Of a stretch of DNA of 64,000 bases, positions 8,867-15,684 are shown one piece after another (position 1 is the first letter of the stretch; every line of letters begins with the position of its first letter). The translations under genes and the position numbers were made by a program. The notes beneath the pieces are model-generated. The model made no database searches and was not told the origin of the DNA. It worked only from the letters and a program-made list of their open reading frames with translations. Origin of the DNA: Rhodococcoides fascians A25f (GTDB lineage Bacteria > Actinomycetota > Actinomycetes > Mycobacteriales > Mycobacteriaceae); assembly GCF_000760935.2 (NCBI RefSeq), contig NZ_CP049744.1:1956501-2020500 (forward strand), given 5' to 3'.

Positions 8867-9871
8867 TCATTTCTGTACGGGTAGGGGGAGGGCGTGCGAG
8901 AGTCTTTCCACCAGCGTGGTGGGCGCGACTTGTTGCTCCGGTTCGAGATACGGATCGTCGAACCGCTGAACCAGGCGATCGAATGCGAGTGTGCCGATGC
9001 GATACGGGTCTTGGTCTATGCAGGTCACCGACGGGCTGACGGCGTCGGCGAGCGAGAAGTTACCGAACGAGACCATCGCCACGTCGGTGCGGTCGATTTC
9101 GTGCAGCACCGACACCACGGCCGTGGCATGTCGCGCATTGGCGACGAAGAAGGCGGTCGGCGGATTGCGCAGTGCCAGTAGCTTCTTGACGACGGGGCGC
9201 ACCGAATCCGCGGCATGCGACACCGGAGGAGCGAGTGCGGCCTCGGGCTTCTGGCCGAGGTCCGCGAGCACGTCGAGGTACGCCTGCCGGCGCAACTGGG
9301 CGGTCTGCAGTCGATCGTCGAAGCCGAGCAACGCAATTCGGGTGTGCCCGCTTGCCATCAACTTCTCGACGGCGCGCTTGGCAGCACCGTAATCGTCCAC
9401 GATGACCGAATCGAATCCCGAGATCGAGCGGTCGATGGTCACCGTGGGCAACGTTCGACGCCGCGGCACGAGGAAATCGCTGTGATCGCCGACCGGCGCA
9501 AGGATGATCCCTCGCACATGTTGCCCGGCAAGAAGGGCCAGCTGATCACGCTCGCGCTGGGCGTCGAACCCGGTGCTGCCGACGATGACCGCGAGACCGT
9601 GTTCGAGCGCACGATCCTCCACGGCACTGACCAGGGATGCGAAGAAGACGTCGTCGATGGAGTCGACGATGATGCCGATCGTGTTGCCGGACCCCGATTT
9701 CAGTGACCGAGCAGCAGAATTGGGAACGTAGTTGAGCGTCTGCACCGCGGCTTCGACGCGCTCACGCAACTCCGGCAAGACCGTGTCCACGCCGTTGACG
9801 ACGCGTGAGACGGTCTTGAAGCTGACGCCTGCCAATGCGGCGACGTCTTTGATGCTTGCGCGCTCGGTCAC
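8867..9871 (-). CDS. LacI-family transcriptional regulator (first)
   Basis: 334 residues from GTG at 9871. This start puts the DNA-binding domain at residues 1-60 (RASIKDVAALAGVSFKTVSRV helix-turn-helix; NYVPNSAARSLKSG hinge helix) and gives the same length as the second LacI protein of the cluster. A longer frame to 9922 would place the start codon inside the operator palindrome. The rest is a periplasmic-binding-protein-like effector domain (TIGIIVDSIDDVFFASLV; ARHATAVVSVLHEIDRTD). It heads the operon with the FGGY kinase and the aldolase and is divergent from the P-loop kinase. It probably represses both sides through the palindrome at 9917-9930, with a sugar or sugar phosphate as inducer (inference). 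Confidence 0.9.
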   Translation of the reverse strand: MTERASIKDVAALAGVSFKTVSRVVNGVDTVLPELRERVEAAVQTLNYVPNSAARSLKSGSGNTIGIIVDSIDDVFFASLVSAVEDRALEHGLAVIVGSTGFDAQRERDQLALLAGQHVRGIILAPVGDHSDFLVPRRRTLPTVTIDRSISGFDSVIVDDYGAAKRAVEKLMASGHTRIALLGFDDRLQTAQLRRQAYLDVLADLGQKPEAALAPPVSHAADSVRPVVKKLLALRNPPTAFFVANARHATAVVSVLHEIDRTDVAMVSFGNFSLADAVSPSVTCIDQDPYRIGTLAFDRLVQRFDDPYLEPEQQVAPTTLVERLSHALPLPVQK

Positions 9872-9916
9872 GTGAACTCTCGATCGGAGGAGTGTGCTCG
9901 CGGTATCAACAGTGCG

Positions 9917-9930
9917 AGACAACGTTGTCT
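9917..9930. promoter_or_regulatory. LacI-type operator, copy 2 (between divergent lacI and P-loop kinase)
   Basis: AGACAACGTTGTCT, identical to 7469-7482. It lies in the divergent promoter region, 46 bases before the lacI start and 3 bases before the first possible start of the kinase gene, the usual place for autorepression and control of both directions. Confidence 0.78.
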
Positions 9931-9933
9931 TGT

Positions 9934-10527
9934 ATGATTCCCTCTATGACTCATGTCTGTCAAGACGTCTCCGTGATCGATCGCGAACGGCTGCCGGTTC
10001 TGGTGGTTGCCGGTGCTGCGGGAAGTGGCAAGACGACTCTCGGTCGAGAGCTTGCCAGACGGTTCGGTACCGCTCTGCTCGACTTGGACACGCTCACCAA
10101 TCCGCTTCTCGACGAACTGGATTCGTTGCTGGACGGCCCACACTGGAACAGTGCGGGCCCACACTCGGAACGCATCCGAGTCGGCCGATACGCCGTACTG
10201 CTCGCTGCTGCGCGGGACCTCGTGGAGATCGGTCAGCGCCCCGTTCTGGTCGCACCGTTCACCCGCGAATTGACTGCCGGCACGGAGTGGGAACGACTGG
10301 TCGCGCACCTGGCCCCCGCTGCATCGTTGGTCGTGCACGTCGACGGGTCGCCGGAGCTGTTGGCGCGCAGGCGTGCTGCGCGTGGGGCGGAGCGTGATGC
10401 CCATCGGCCGGTGGATGCTCCGGCGGCCAAGCCGCTCGTTCCCCATCTGCGGGTCGACGCCGAACTGTCGACCCCACAGCAGGTCGATCTGGTTGCGCAC
10501 GCTCTAGAGGATCAGTCGCAGCGGTGA
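9934..10527 (+). CDS. P-loop kinase (gluconokinase / AAA_33-like)
   Basis: 197 residues from ATG at 9934; ATG 9946 and GTG 9973 are alternatives. Walker A is VAGAAGSGKTT (about residues 26-35). The rest has the layout of small metabolite kinases: LLDLDTLTNPLL after the P-loop, an arginine-rich lid (LLARRRAARGAERDA) and a C-terminal helix. It lacks the PLTDxDRxPW segment of true gluconokinase, so the substrate is open; a sugar or polyol is likely from context. It is divergent from the first lacI gene. The operator at 9917-9930 touches its start, so its mRNA has a very short leader or none. Its end overlaps the convergent second lacI gene by 16 bases. Confidence 0.72.
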   Translation: MIPSMTHVCQDVSVIDRERLPVLVVAGAAGSGKTTLGRELARRFGTALLDLDTLTNPLLDELDSLLDGPHWNSAGPHSERIRVGRYAVLLAAARDLVEIGQRPVLVAPFTRELTAGTEWERLVAHLAPAASLVVHVDGSPELLARRRAARGAERDAHRPVDAPAAKPLVPHLRVDAELSTPQQVDLVAHALEDQSQR

Positions 10528-11519
10528 TCGGTTCCGGGCGTGCAGGATCGACGCTCGATCAGCTCGACGCCGAGGATGTTGCGGCGCTTGTAGCGCTTGC
10601 TCGGATTCTCGATCCGTCCCAGTAGTCGCTCGATGGCCAACCGGCCGAGGCGAGCGGGATTCTGATCGATCACCGTCACCGGTGGCATCACTGCATCGGC
10701 AAGGGGGAAGTCGCCGAATCCGACGAACGCCAGATGTAGCAGATTCATCTGCTGCAGAACAGGCACGCATGCCATCGCCACTCGCGCGTTGGACAGAAAC
10801 AATGCGGTAGGCGGACTTTCGAGTGCAGTCAGGTCGGTCAGTGCCACCCGGGCATCCTCGCGGTCCAACACACCCAGAGCGACGAGAGTGTCGTCGAAGT
10901 CGATTCCGCGCGCCTGCAACGACTCCCGATACCCCTCGAGCCGGTTTCGGCTGGTCGGGATGCCGGCACTGTCGCCGATGACTGCGATGCGGGTGTGTCC
11001 CAGATCGAGCAGGTGGTCGGTGGCCAACACCGCCCCGCCGTGATCGTCGTCGACGAAGCTGTCTGCTTTGAGTCCGTCGGGAGCCCGATCGACGAACACC
11101 GTGGGGGTCTTGTCGATCCAACGCTCCAGATAGGAGTGGTGTGCACCGGTCGGCGCGATGATCAAGCCGCTCAGCTGTCTACGCAGCAGCGACTCCACCA
11201 GAGCCTGCTCCTGATCGCCGTCGTGACCGAGGCTGGTGACCAGAACGGCCATGTCGTCCTGTCGCGCTCGTTCCTCCACCGCGCGTGCAATGGAGGAGAA
11301 GAAAGGATCGTCGATATCAGGGACGGCGACTCCGATGGCTGCCGCCTGACCGTTGCGGAACGACGTGGCCATCGTATTGGGCACGTAGTTCAGCGAATTC
11401 AAGGCCTCGGTGACGCGGGCACGGGTATCGGGGTCGACGTGAGGGTCGTTGTTGTACACCCGTGAGACGGTCTTGGCGCTGACCTTGGCCAGCGCGGCGA
11501 CGTCTTGCATGGTGGTCAT
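10512..11519 (-). CDS. LacI-family transcriptional regulator (second)
   Basis: 335 residues. N-terminal helix-turn-helix TMQDVAALAKVSAKTVSRVY (about 2-21), hinge NYVPNTMATSFRNG, then the ligand-binding core (IGVAVPDIDDPFFSSIARAV, TDHLLDLGHTRIAVIGD). It is related to the first LacI of the cluster but clearly distinct. It follows the SDR gene on the same strand with a 31-base gap, so SDR-lacI is probably one unit read from the promoter region at 12.3-12.5 kb. The likely operators there are the ATGTCA-type palindromes, not the AACGTT type. The 3' end overlaps the convergent P-loop kinase gene. Confidence 0.9.
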   Translation of the reverse strand: MTTMQDVAALAKVSAKTVSRVYNNDPHVDPDTRARVTEALNSLNYVPNTMATSFRNGQAAAIGVAVPDIDDPFFSSIARAVEERARQDDMAVLVTSLGHDGDQEQALVESLLRRQLSGLIIAPTGAHHSYLERWIDKTPTVFVDRAPDGLKADSFVDDDHGGAVLATDHLLDLGHTRIAVIGDSAGIPTSRNRLEGYRESLQARGIDFDDTLVALGVLDREDARVALTDLTALESPPTALFLSNARVAMACVPVLQQMNLLHLAFVGFGDFPLADAVMPPVTVIDQNPARLGRLAIERLLGRIENPSKRYKRRNILGVELIERRSCTPGTDHRCD

Positions 11520-11550
11520 GATCTACGCCCGTCTGTTCGTCATCGTCTCG

Positions 11551-12276
11551 TCAGCGACTGGTGTAGCCGCCATCGACTGGCAACGACACTCCGGTCACCA
11601 TGGAAGCATCATCGCTCAGCAGGAAGGCAATCGGCGCGGCAATCTCGTCTTCGGTGGCCCACCTTCCCAGCGGCATCTGAGCCAGGAACGGCTCCTCGAT
11701 CTCGGGGCGACCCCAGTAGAACGCAGACATCTCTGTCATCACGACCGTCGGGTTGACGCCGTTGACTCGAATTCCGTGTCGGCCGAGCTCGAGTGCGGAG
11801 ACGCGAGTGATGTTGTCCAGGGCCGCTTTCGAGGAGCCGTACGAGATATGGCCGGTGAGGGCGACCAGGCTGGCTTGACTCGAGACGTTGACGATGGCAC
11901 CGGCACCCGCGGCGATCATGGCCGGGACGGTGTATTTGATGACCAACAGTGCGCCGCGCGCATTGATGGCGATGACCTTGTCGAAGATCGAGATGTCGGT
12001 GTCCTGAGGTGTGGCGATCTCGCCGCCGAATCCTGCGCAGTTCACCACGCCGTACAGCTCTAGGCCTTCGACAGCCTCGCGGACGCTGTCCTCGGAGGTG
12101 AGATCGAAAGCCAGAGGCGTTGCGCCGGTCTCGTCGGCCAGCTTGTCCAGGGCATCCACCGATTGGCCGGCCGCGACGACCTCGGCACCGTCGGCCACCA
12201 ACCGCCGCACGGTCGCCGAGCCGATGCCTCCGCTGGCACCTGTCACCAAGATCTTGCGGCCGTCGAACTTCGCCAT
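11551..12276 (-). CDS. short-chain dehydrogenase/reductase, DCXR (L-xylulose reductase)-like
   Basis: 241 residues from ATG at 12276 (AAGG eight bases upstream); GTG at 12291 is the alternative. Classical SDR motifs: TGASGGIGSAT (Rossmann), NCAG, VSSQAS and the catalytic YGSSK. The C-terminal stretch VNPTVVMTEM followed by PLGRWAT and TGVSLPVDGGY closely resembles dicarbonyl/L-xylulose reductases (VNPTVVMT...PLGKFA), which interconvert ketoses and sugar alcohols with NAD(P). In this cluster it probably oxidises an imported polyol, or reduces a ketose, beside the mannitol-dehydrogenase-family enzyme. It heads a unit with the second lacI gene. Confidence 0.87.
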   Translation of the reverse strand: MAKFDGRKILVTGASGGIGSATVRRLVADGAEVVAAGQSVDALDKLADETGATPLAFDLTSEDSVREAVEGLELYGVVNCAGFGGEIATPQDTDISIFDKVIAINARGALLVIKYTVPAMIAAGAGAIVNVSSQASLVALTGHISYGSSKAALDNITRVSALELGRHGIRVNGVNPTVVMTEMSAFYWGRPEIEEPFLAQMPLGRWATEDEIAAPIAFLLSDDASMVTGVSLPVDGGYTSR

Positions 12277-12306
12277 GGGGTCTACCTTCACTGTCTCCGA
12301 ATGGTC

Positions 12307-12322
12307 ATGTCATCGATGTCAT
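12307..12322. promoter_or_regulatory. operator-like element ATGTCATCGATGTCAT
   Basis: Imperfect 16-bp palindrome, 30 bases before the SDR start. It has the same half-site and spacing as the perfect copy at 12491-12506, with mismatches in one arm. Confidence 0.55.
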
Positions 12323-12342
12323 CGACTCTATGGAGTCCGTAT

Positions 12343-12358
12343 ATGTCACCGGTGTCAT
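12343..12358. promoter_or_regulatory. operator-like element ATGTCACCGGTGTCAT
   Basis: Differs from the perfect palindrome at 12491-12506 by one base in the right arm. Its start is 36 bases, about 3.5 helical turns, from that of the first element. Confidence 0.6.
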
Positions 12359-12490
12359 GGACGGTACCCCAGCCCGGTTGCATCAGCGTCGAAAATCGCG
12401 ATATTGCGTATCAACCCAGTTCAGGGACGGTACCTGCCGGTCCGATATCGGCCTCCCGCAGGCACGAAACGGAAGGTGTGGCGCGTGTCC

Positions 12491-12506
12491 ATGTCACCGG
12501 TGACAT
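12491..12506. promoter_or_regulatory. LacI-type operator ATGTCACCGGTGACAT
   Basis: Perfect 16-bp palindrome with a central CG, about 175 bases before the ABC ATPase start. It is the best candidate for the binding site of the second LacI protein on the importer side. Confidence 0.7.
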
Positions 12507-12681
12507 GAATTTTCGCGAAACGCGTGACAATGCGAGTTGTGTGGGTCACACTCGTTAACACAGCGAGCCCCGAAGGGAGCTCGACCTGCTTCGCAGACCA
12601 CGTCCTCGGACCGTACTGCGGGCGCCGGTGGGGGTGTCCATCCCGCACTCGAAGCTTTCTCGATTCGACCTAGGAGTATCC

Positions 12682-13461
12682 ATGGCCAGCGTTGCACCTG
12701 TTGCGACACCGATCCTCGAAGCGAGGGGATTGTCGAGGAGTTTCGGAAACGTGCGCGCCCTCGACGATGCCGACTTCGACATCTACCCGGGTGAGGTCGT
12801 CGCCCTCATCGGGGACAACGGCGCAGGCAAGTCGACGATGGTCAAGGCGCTCTCGGGCAGCCTGGCCGTCGACACCGGCGAGATCCTGTTCGACGGCACC
12901 GCGGTCGATCTCGACAGTCCCACCGTTGCAGCAGAACTCGGCATCGAGACGGTGTTCCAGGATCTTGCTCTCGCGCCGCACCTCAACGCGCAGCAGAACA
13001 TGTTTCTCGGACGCGAACTGCCGGCGAAAGGGCTGCTCGGCCATCTCGGTTTTCTCGACGTCTCCACGATGCGCAAGCAGTCGCAGGACGCGTTGAACGA
13101 ACTCGGAGCCACCGTGCGTAGCCTGACCGTCCCGGTCGGAGCGATGTCGGGTGGGCAGCAACAAGCCATTGCCATCGCGCGAGCCGTCGCCTGGGCCAAG
13201 GGCGTCGTCTTTCTCGACGAGCCGACCGCAGCGCTCGGAGTGGTACAGACCCGCAACGTGCTCGACACCATTCGCCGCGTGGCGGACAGGGGAGTGGCCG
13301 TGGTGTTCATCAGCCACTCCATGCCGCACGTGATGGAAGTTGCCGACCGGGTTCAGGTGCTGCGTATGGGCAAGCGCGTGGCCACCCTCGACGCCAAGAA
13401 CACGACCATGGAAGAACTCGTCGGCGCGATGACCGGCGCAACCACCGGAGCGACACGATGA
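12682..13461 (+). CDS. sugar ABC importer, ATPase (single nucleotide-binding domain)
   Basis: 259 residues from ATG at 12682, five bases after TAGGAG; an upstream GTG at 12628 is less likely. Walker A GDNGAGKST (44-52), signature MSGGQQQAIAIA, Walker B VVFLDEPTAAL and switch FISHSMPHV are all intact. Ribose-type ATPases (RbsA) usually have two ATPase halves in about 500 residues. This one has a single half like FrcA, so it should act as a homodimer. It energises uptake through the downstream permease and lipoprotein. The permease gene overlaps its end by four bases. Confidence 0.93.
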   Translation: MASVAPVATPILEARGLSRSFGNVRALDDADFDIYPGEVVALIGDNGAGKSTMVKALSGSLAVDTGEILFDGTAVDLDSPTVAAELGIETVFQDLALAPHLNAQQNMFLGRELPAKGLLGHLGFLDVSTMRKQSQDALNELGATVRSLTVPVGAMSGGQQQAIAIARAVAWAKGVVFLDEPTAALGVVQTRNVLDTIRRVADRGVAVVFISHSMPHVMEVADRVQVLRMGKRVATLDAKNTTMEELVGAMTGATTGATR

Positions 13462-14555
13462 CGAACCAAACCATCAGCCCCTCCCTCGAGCCGATGCCGC
13501 CCGGAGACACACCGTCTCGACACTCCTTCGATCTCGTCGTAGCGCTCCGTAAGTTGGCCCGAGTTCAGGTGTTCCAGATCGTGCTCGTATTGGCTGCGAT
13601 CTGCATCGTGTTCTCGATCATGGCTCCCGGCAGCTTCCCCGAGTGGGGCAACATCCGCCAGATCATCCAGAACGTATCCATCCTGGCCGTTCTCGGCATC
13701 GGCATGACGTTCGTCATCGTCACCAGCGGCATCGATCTCTCGGTCGGCTCCGTTCTCGTCTTTTCCGGGGTCGTCTCGGCCAAGACCATGGCCGCGATCG
13801 GCGGCGACGGATGGGGAGTCGCCGCCGTCGGAATCGTGGTGGCACTGGGGTGTGGCCTCTGCTGGGGATTGCTCAACGGCTTCCTGATCGGTAAGGCCAA
13901 CGTGCCTCCGCTGATCGTGACTCTCGGGACCCTGGGCGGCGCTCTCGGGCTCTCACAGGTCATCACCGGAGGTGTCGACATCCGCGACGTACCACCGGTT
14001 CTGGTCGATACCATCGGCTACGGCAACTTTCCGGCCACCACCATCCCGTTGATCTCGAGCATCGCTCTGGTGTTGGTCGTCATCTTCGGAATCGTGCTGC
14101 ATCGCACCAAATTCGGCCTCTACACGTTTGCCGTCGGCTCCAAAGAGCAGTCTGCTCGACGTGTCGGCATCAAGGTGGACATGCACCTGGTCAAGGTCTA
14201 CGCACTCTCCGGTACTCTCGCCGGGCTCGCGGGCATTCTGTCTCTGTCCCAGTACGGCACCACCGCCATCGCCGGTCAGTCGCAGACCAACCTCAATGTC
14301 ATTGCGGCAGTGGTCATCGGTGGAACGAGCCTCTTCGGTGGCATCGGAACCATGTTCGGCACCGTCGTCGGACTGTTCATCCCTGCCGTGCTGCAGAACG
14401 GTTTCGTCATCGTCGGAGTCCAGCCGTTCTGGCAGCAGGTCGCCGTCGGTGCTGTCCTCATCGCAGCGGTCTACTTCGACCAGCGTCGACGCGACGCAGC
14501 TAGCCGAGGTCAATCGCCCAGCTCCCTCAAGAAACTCTGGTCCCGAAGTCCCTAG
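13458..14555 (+). CDS. sugar ABC importer, permease (RbsC/FrcB type)
   Basis: 365 residues; the ATG overlaps the ATPase stop. A cytosolic N terminus of about 30 residues is followed by roughly nine to ten transmembrane helices. The segments FVIVTSGIDLSVGS, GLLNGFLIGKANVPPLIVTLGT, AVGSKEQSARRVGIKV (the loop that docks the ATPase) and VVIGGTSLFGGIGTMFGTVVG are hallmarks of the branched-chain/ribose permease family. It should form the homodimeric channel of the importer. Confidence 0.94.
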   Translation: MTNQTISPSLEPMPPGDTPSRHSFDLVVALRKLARVQVFQIVLVLAAICIVFSIMAPGSFPEWGNIRQIIQNVSILAVLGIGMTFVIVTSGIDLSVGSVLVFSGVVSAKTMAAIGGDGWGVAAVGIVVALGCGLCWGLLNGFLIGKANVPPLIVTLGTLGGALGLSQVITGGVDIRDVPPVLVDTIGYGNFPATTIPLISSIALVLVVIFGIVLHRTKFGLYTFAVGSKEQSARRVGIKVDMHLVKVYALSGTLAGLAGILSLSQYGTTAIAGQSQTNLNVIAAVVIGGTSLFGGIGTMFGTVVGLFIPAVLQNGFVIVGVQPFWQQVAVGAVLIAAVYFDQRRRDAASRGQSPSSLKKLWSRSP

Positions 14556-14610
14556 CTCCGGCCAGCTTCGAAAATCCCTCTATCGCAAACCCTTTACAAG
14601 AAAGTCGACC

Positions 14611-15582
14611 ATGATCACATCACGCACCGCCGTCGTTGCACTGAGTGTCGCTTCGGTCTCCGCCATGTTCCTGGCGGGTTGTTCGTCCGACTCCGGAAGT
14701 GGTGGCGGCAGCGGCAACATCGCCTTCATCCAGGGCGTCAGTGGCGACGAGTTCTACATCAGCATGCAGTGCGGAATCGAAGCTGCGGCCAAGGATGCGG
14801 GCGTCACCGTCGACACCCAGGGCCCGGTGAAGTTCGATCCCACCCTGCAGAAGCCGATCGTGGATTCGGTTGTCGCATCGCGGCCGTCGGCGATCCTGAT
14901 CGCACCCACCGACGTCGCCGCCATGCAGGCGCCCCTCGCGGCAGCCGCCAAAGCGGGCATCAAGGTCGTCCTCGTCGACACCACTCTGGAAGACCCGTCC
15001 ATCGCGGTCTCCTCCATCTCGTCCGACAACAAGGGCGGTGGAGCAGAAGCGTTCAATGCGATCGAGCGTCTCAACCCCTCCGGCGGCAAGGTGCTCGTCA
15101 TCTCCACCGATCCCGGCATTTCCACCGCAGACGCCCGAGTGGAAGGTTTCGAGGAAGCCGTTGGGGCCAACCCTGCCTTCGACTACCTCGGCGTGCAGTA
15201 CAGCCACAACGATCCGGCCGAAGCTGCCCGCTTGGTCTCGGCTGCCCTGGCCAAGGACCCCGACATCACCGGCATCTTCGCCGCGAACACGTTTGCAGCC
15301 GAGGGCACCGCGACCGGAGTTCGGCAGGCGGGCAAGCAGGATCAGGTCAAGATCATCGGCTTCGACGCAGGCCCCGCACAGGTGAAGCAGCTTCGTGAGG
15401 GAACAGTCCAGGCTCTGATCGCGCAGCAGCCCGACACCATCGGAACGGACGGCGTGGCGCAGGCCATGGCCGCCATCAACGACCAGCCGGTGACCGCCGA
15501 GATCTCGACCGGCTTCCACGTCATCACCGCCGACAACATCGACGGCGAGGGCGCTCAGTACGTCTACAAGTCGTCCTGCTGA
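14611..15582 (+). CDS. sugar-binding lipoprotein of the ABC importer
   Basis: 323 residues from ATG at 14611. It has an N-terminal lipoprotein signal with lipobox LAGC (Cys about 24), then a Ser/Gly-rich tether and a type I periplasmic-binding domain of the ribose/LsrB/xylitol class (NIAFIQGVSGDEFYISM; RPSAILIAPTD; GIFAANTFAAEG; KIIGFDAGPAQVKQL). It would capture the substrate outside the membrane and deliver it to the permease. It sits 55 bases after the permease. A strong stem-loop follows at 15608-15652, which may keep its mRNA level above that of the downstream gene. Confidence 0.93.
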   Translation: MITSRTAVVALSVASVSAMFLAGCSSDSGSGGGSGNIAFIQGVSGDEFYISMQCGIEAAAKDAGVTVDTQGPVKFDPTLQKPIVDSVVASRPSAILIAPTDVAAMQAPLAAAAKAGIKVVLVDTTLEDPSIAVSSISSDNKGGGAEAFNAIERLNPSGGKVLVISTDPGISTADARVEGFEEAVGANPAFDYLGVQYSHNDPAEAARLVSAALAKDPDITGIFAANTFAAEGTATGVRQAGKQDQVKIIGFDAGPAQVKQLREGTVQALIAQQPDTIGTDGVAQAMAAINDQPVTAEISTGFHVITADNIDGEGAQYVYKSSC

Positions 15583-15607
15583 TCCCTGACGTGTAACCCC
15601 TTGAACT

Positions 15608-15652
15608 GCGGTGGTGCTCCTGGTGGCAGAACATGCCCGGGAGCGCCACCGC
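15608..15652 (+). terminator. stem-loop between binding protein and dehydrogenase genes
   Basis: Arms 15608-15620 and 15640-15652 pair over 13 bp with one G-U pair and a 19-base loop. It lies 26 bases past the binding-protein stop and before the next start, without a T-run, so it fits an mRNA-stabilising or partially terminating hairpin better than a full terminator. Confidence 0.5.
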
Positions 15653-15684
15653 TCACCACGTTCATCCGACCGCGAGGACCTGTC

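Larger units (their letters stand above)
12292..12681. promoter_or_regulatory. 390-bp divergent control region, no gene seen
   Basis: This gap separates the SDR/lacI unit (left, minus strand) from the ABC importer operon (right, plus strand). It contains three related ATGTCA palindromes, described separately, and the ribosome site TAGGAG at 12671-12676. Short open frames occur on both strands but none has a ribosome site or family features, so I do not call a gene. Confidence 0.7.

Noticed and set aside
12393..12410. AAATCGCGATATTGCGTA in the importer control region, resembling the ArsR sites at 20.4 kb
   Set aside because: Only part of the palindrome matches and it is 8 kb from the arsR gene; chance is likely.
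12421..12648. 75-codon minus-strand frame in the divergent control region
   Set aside because: No ribosome site and it covers the operator at 12491-12506; better explained as regulatory DNA.
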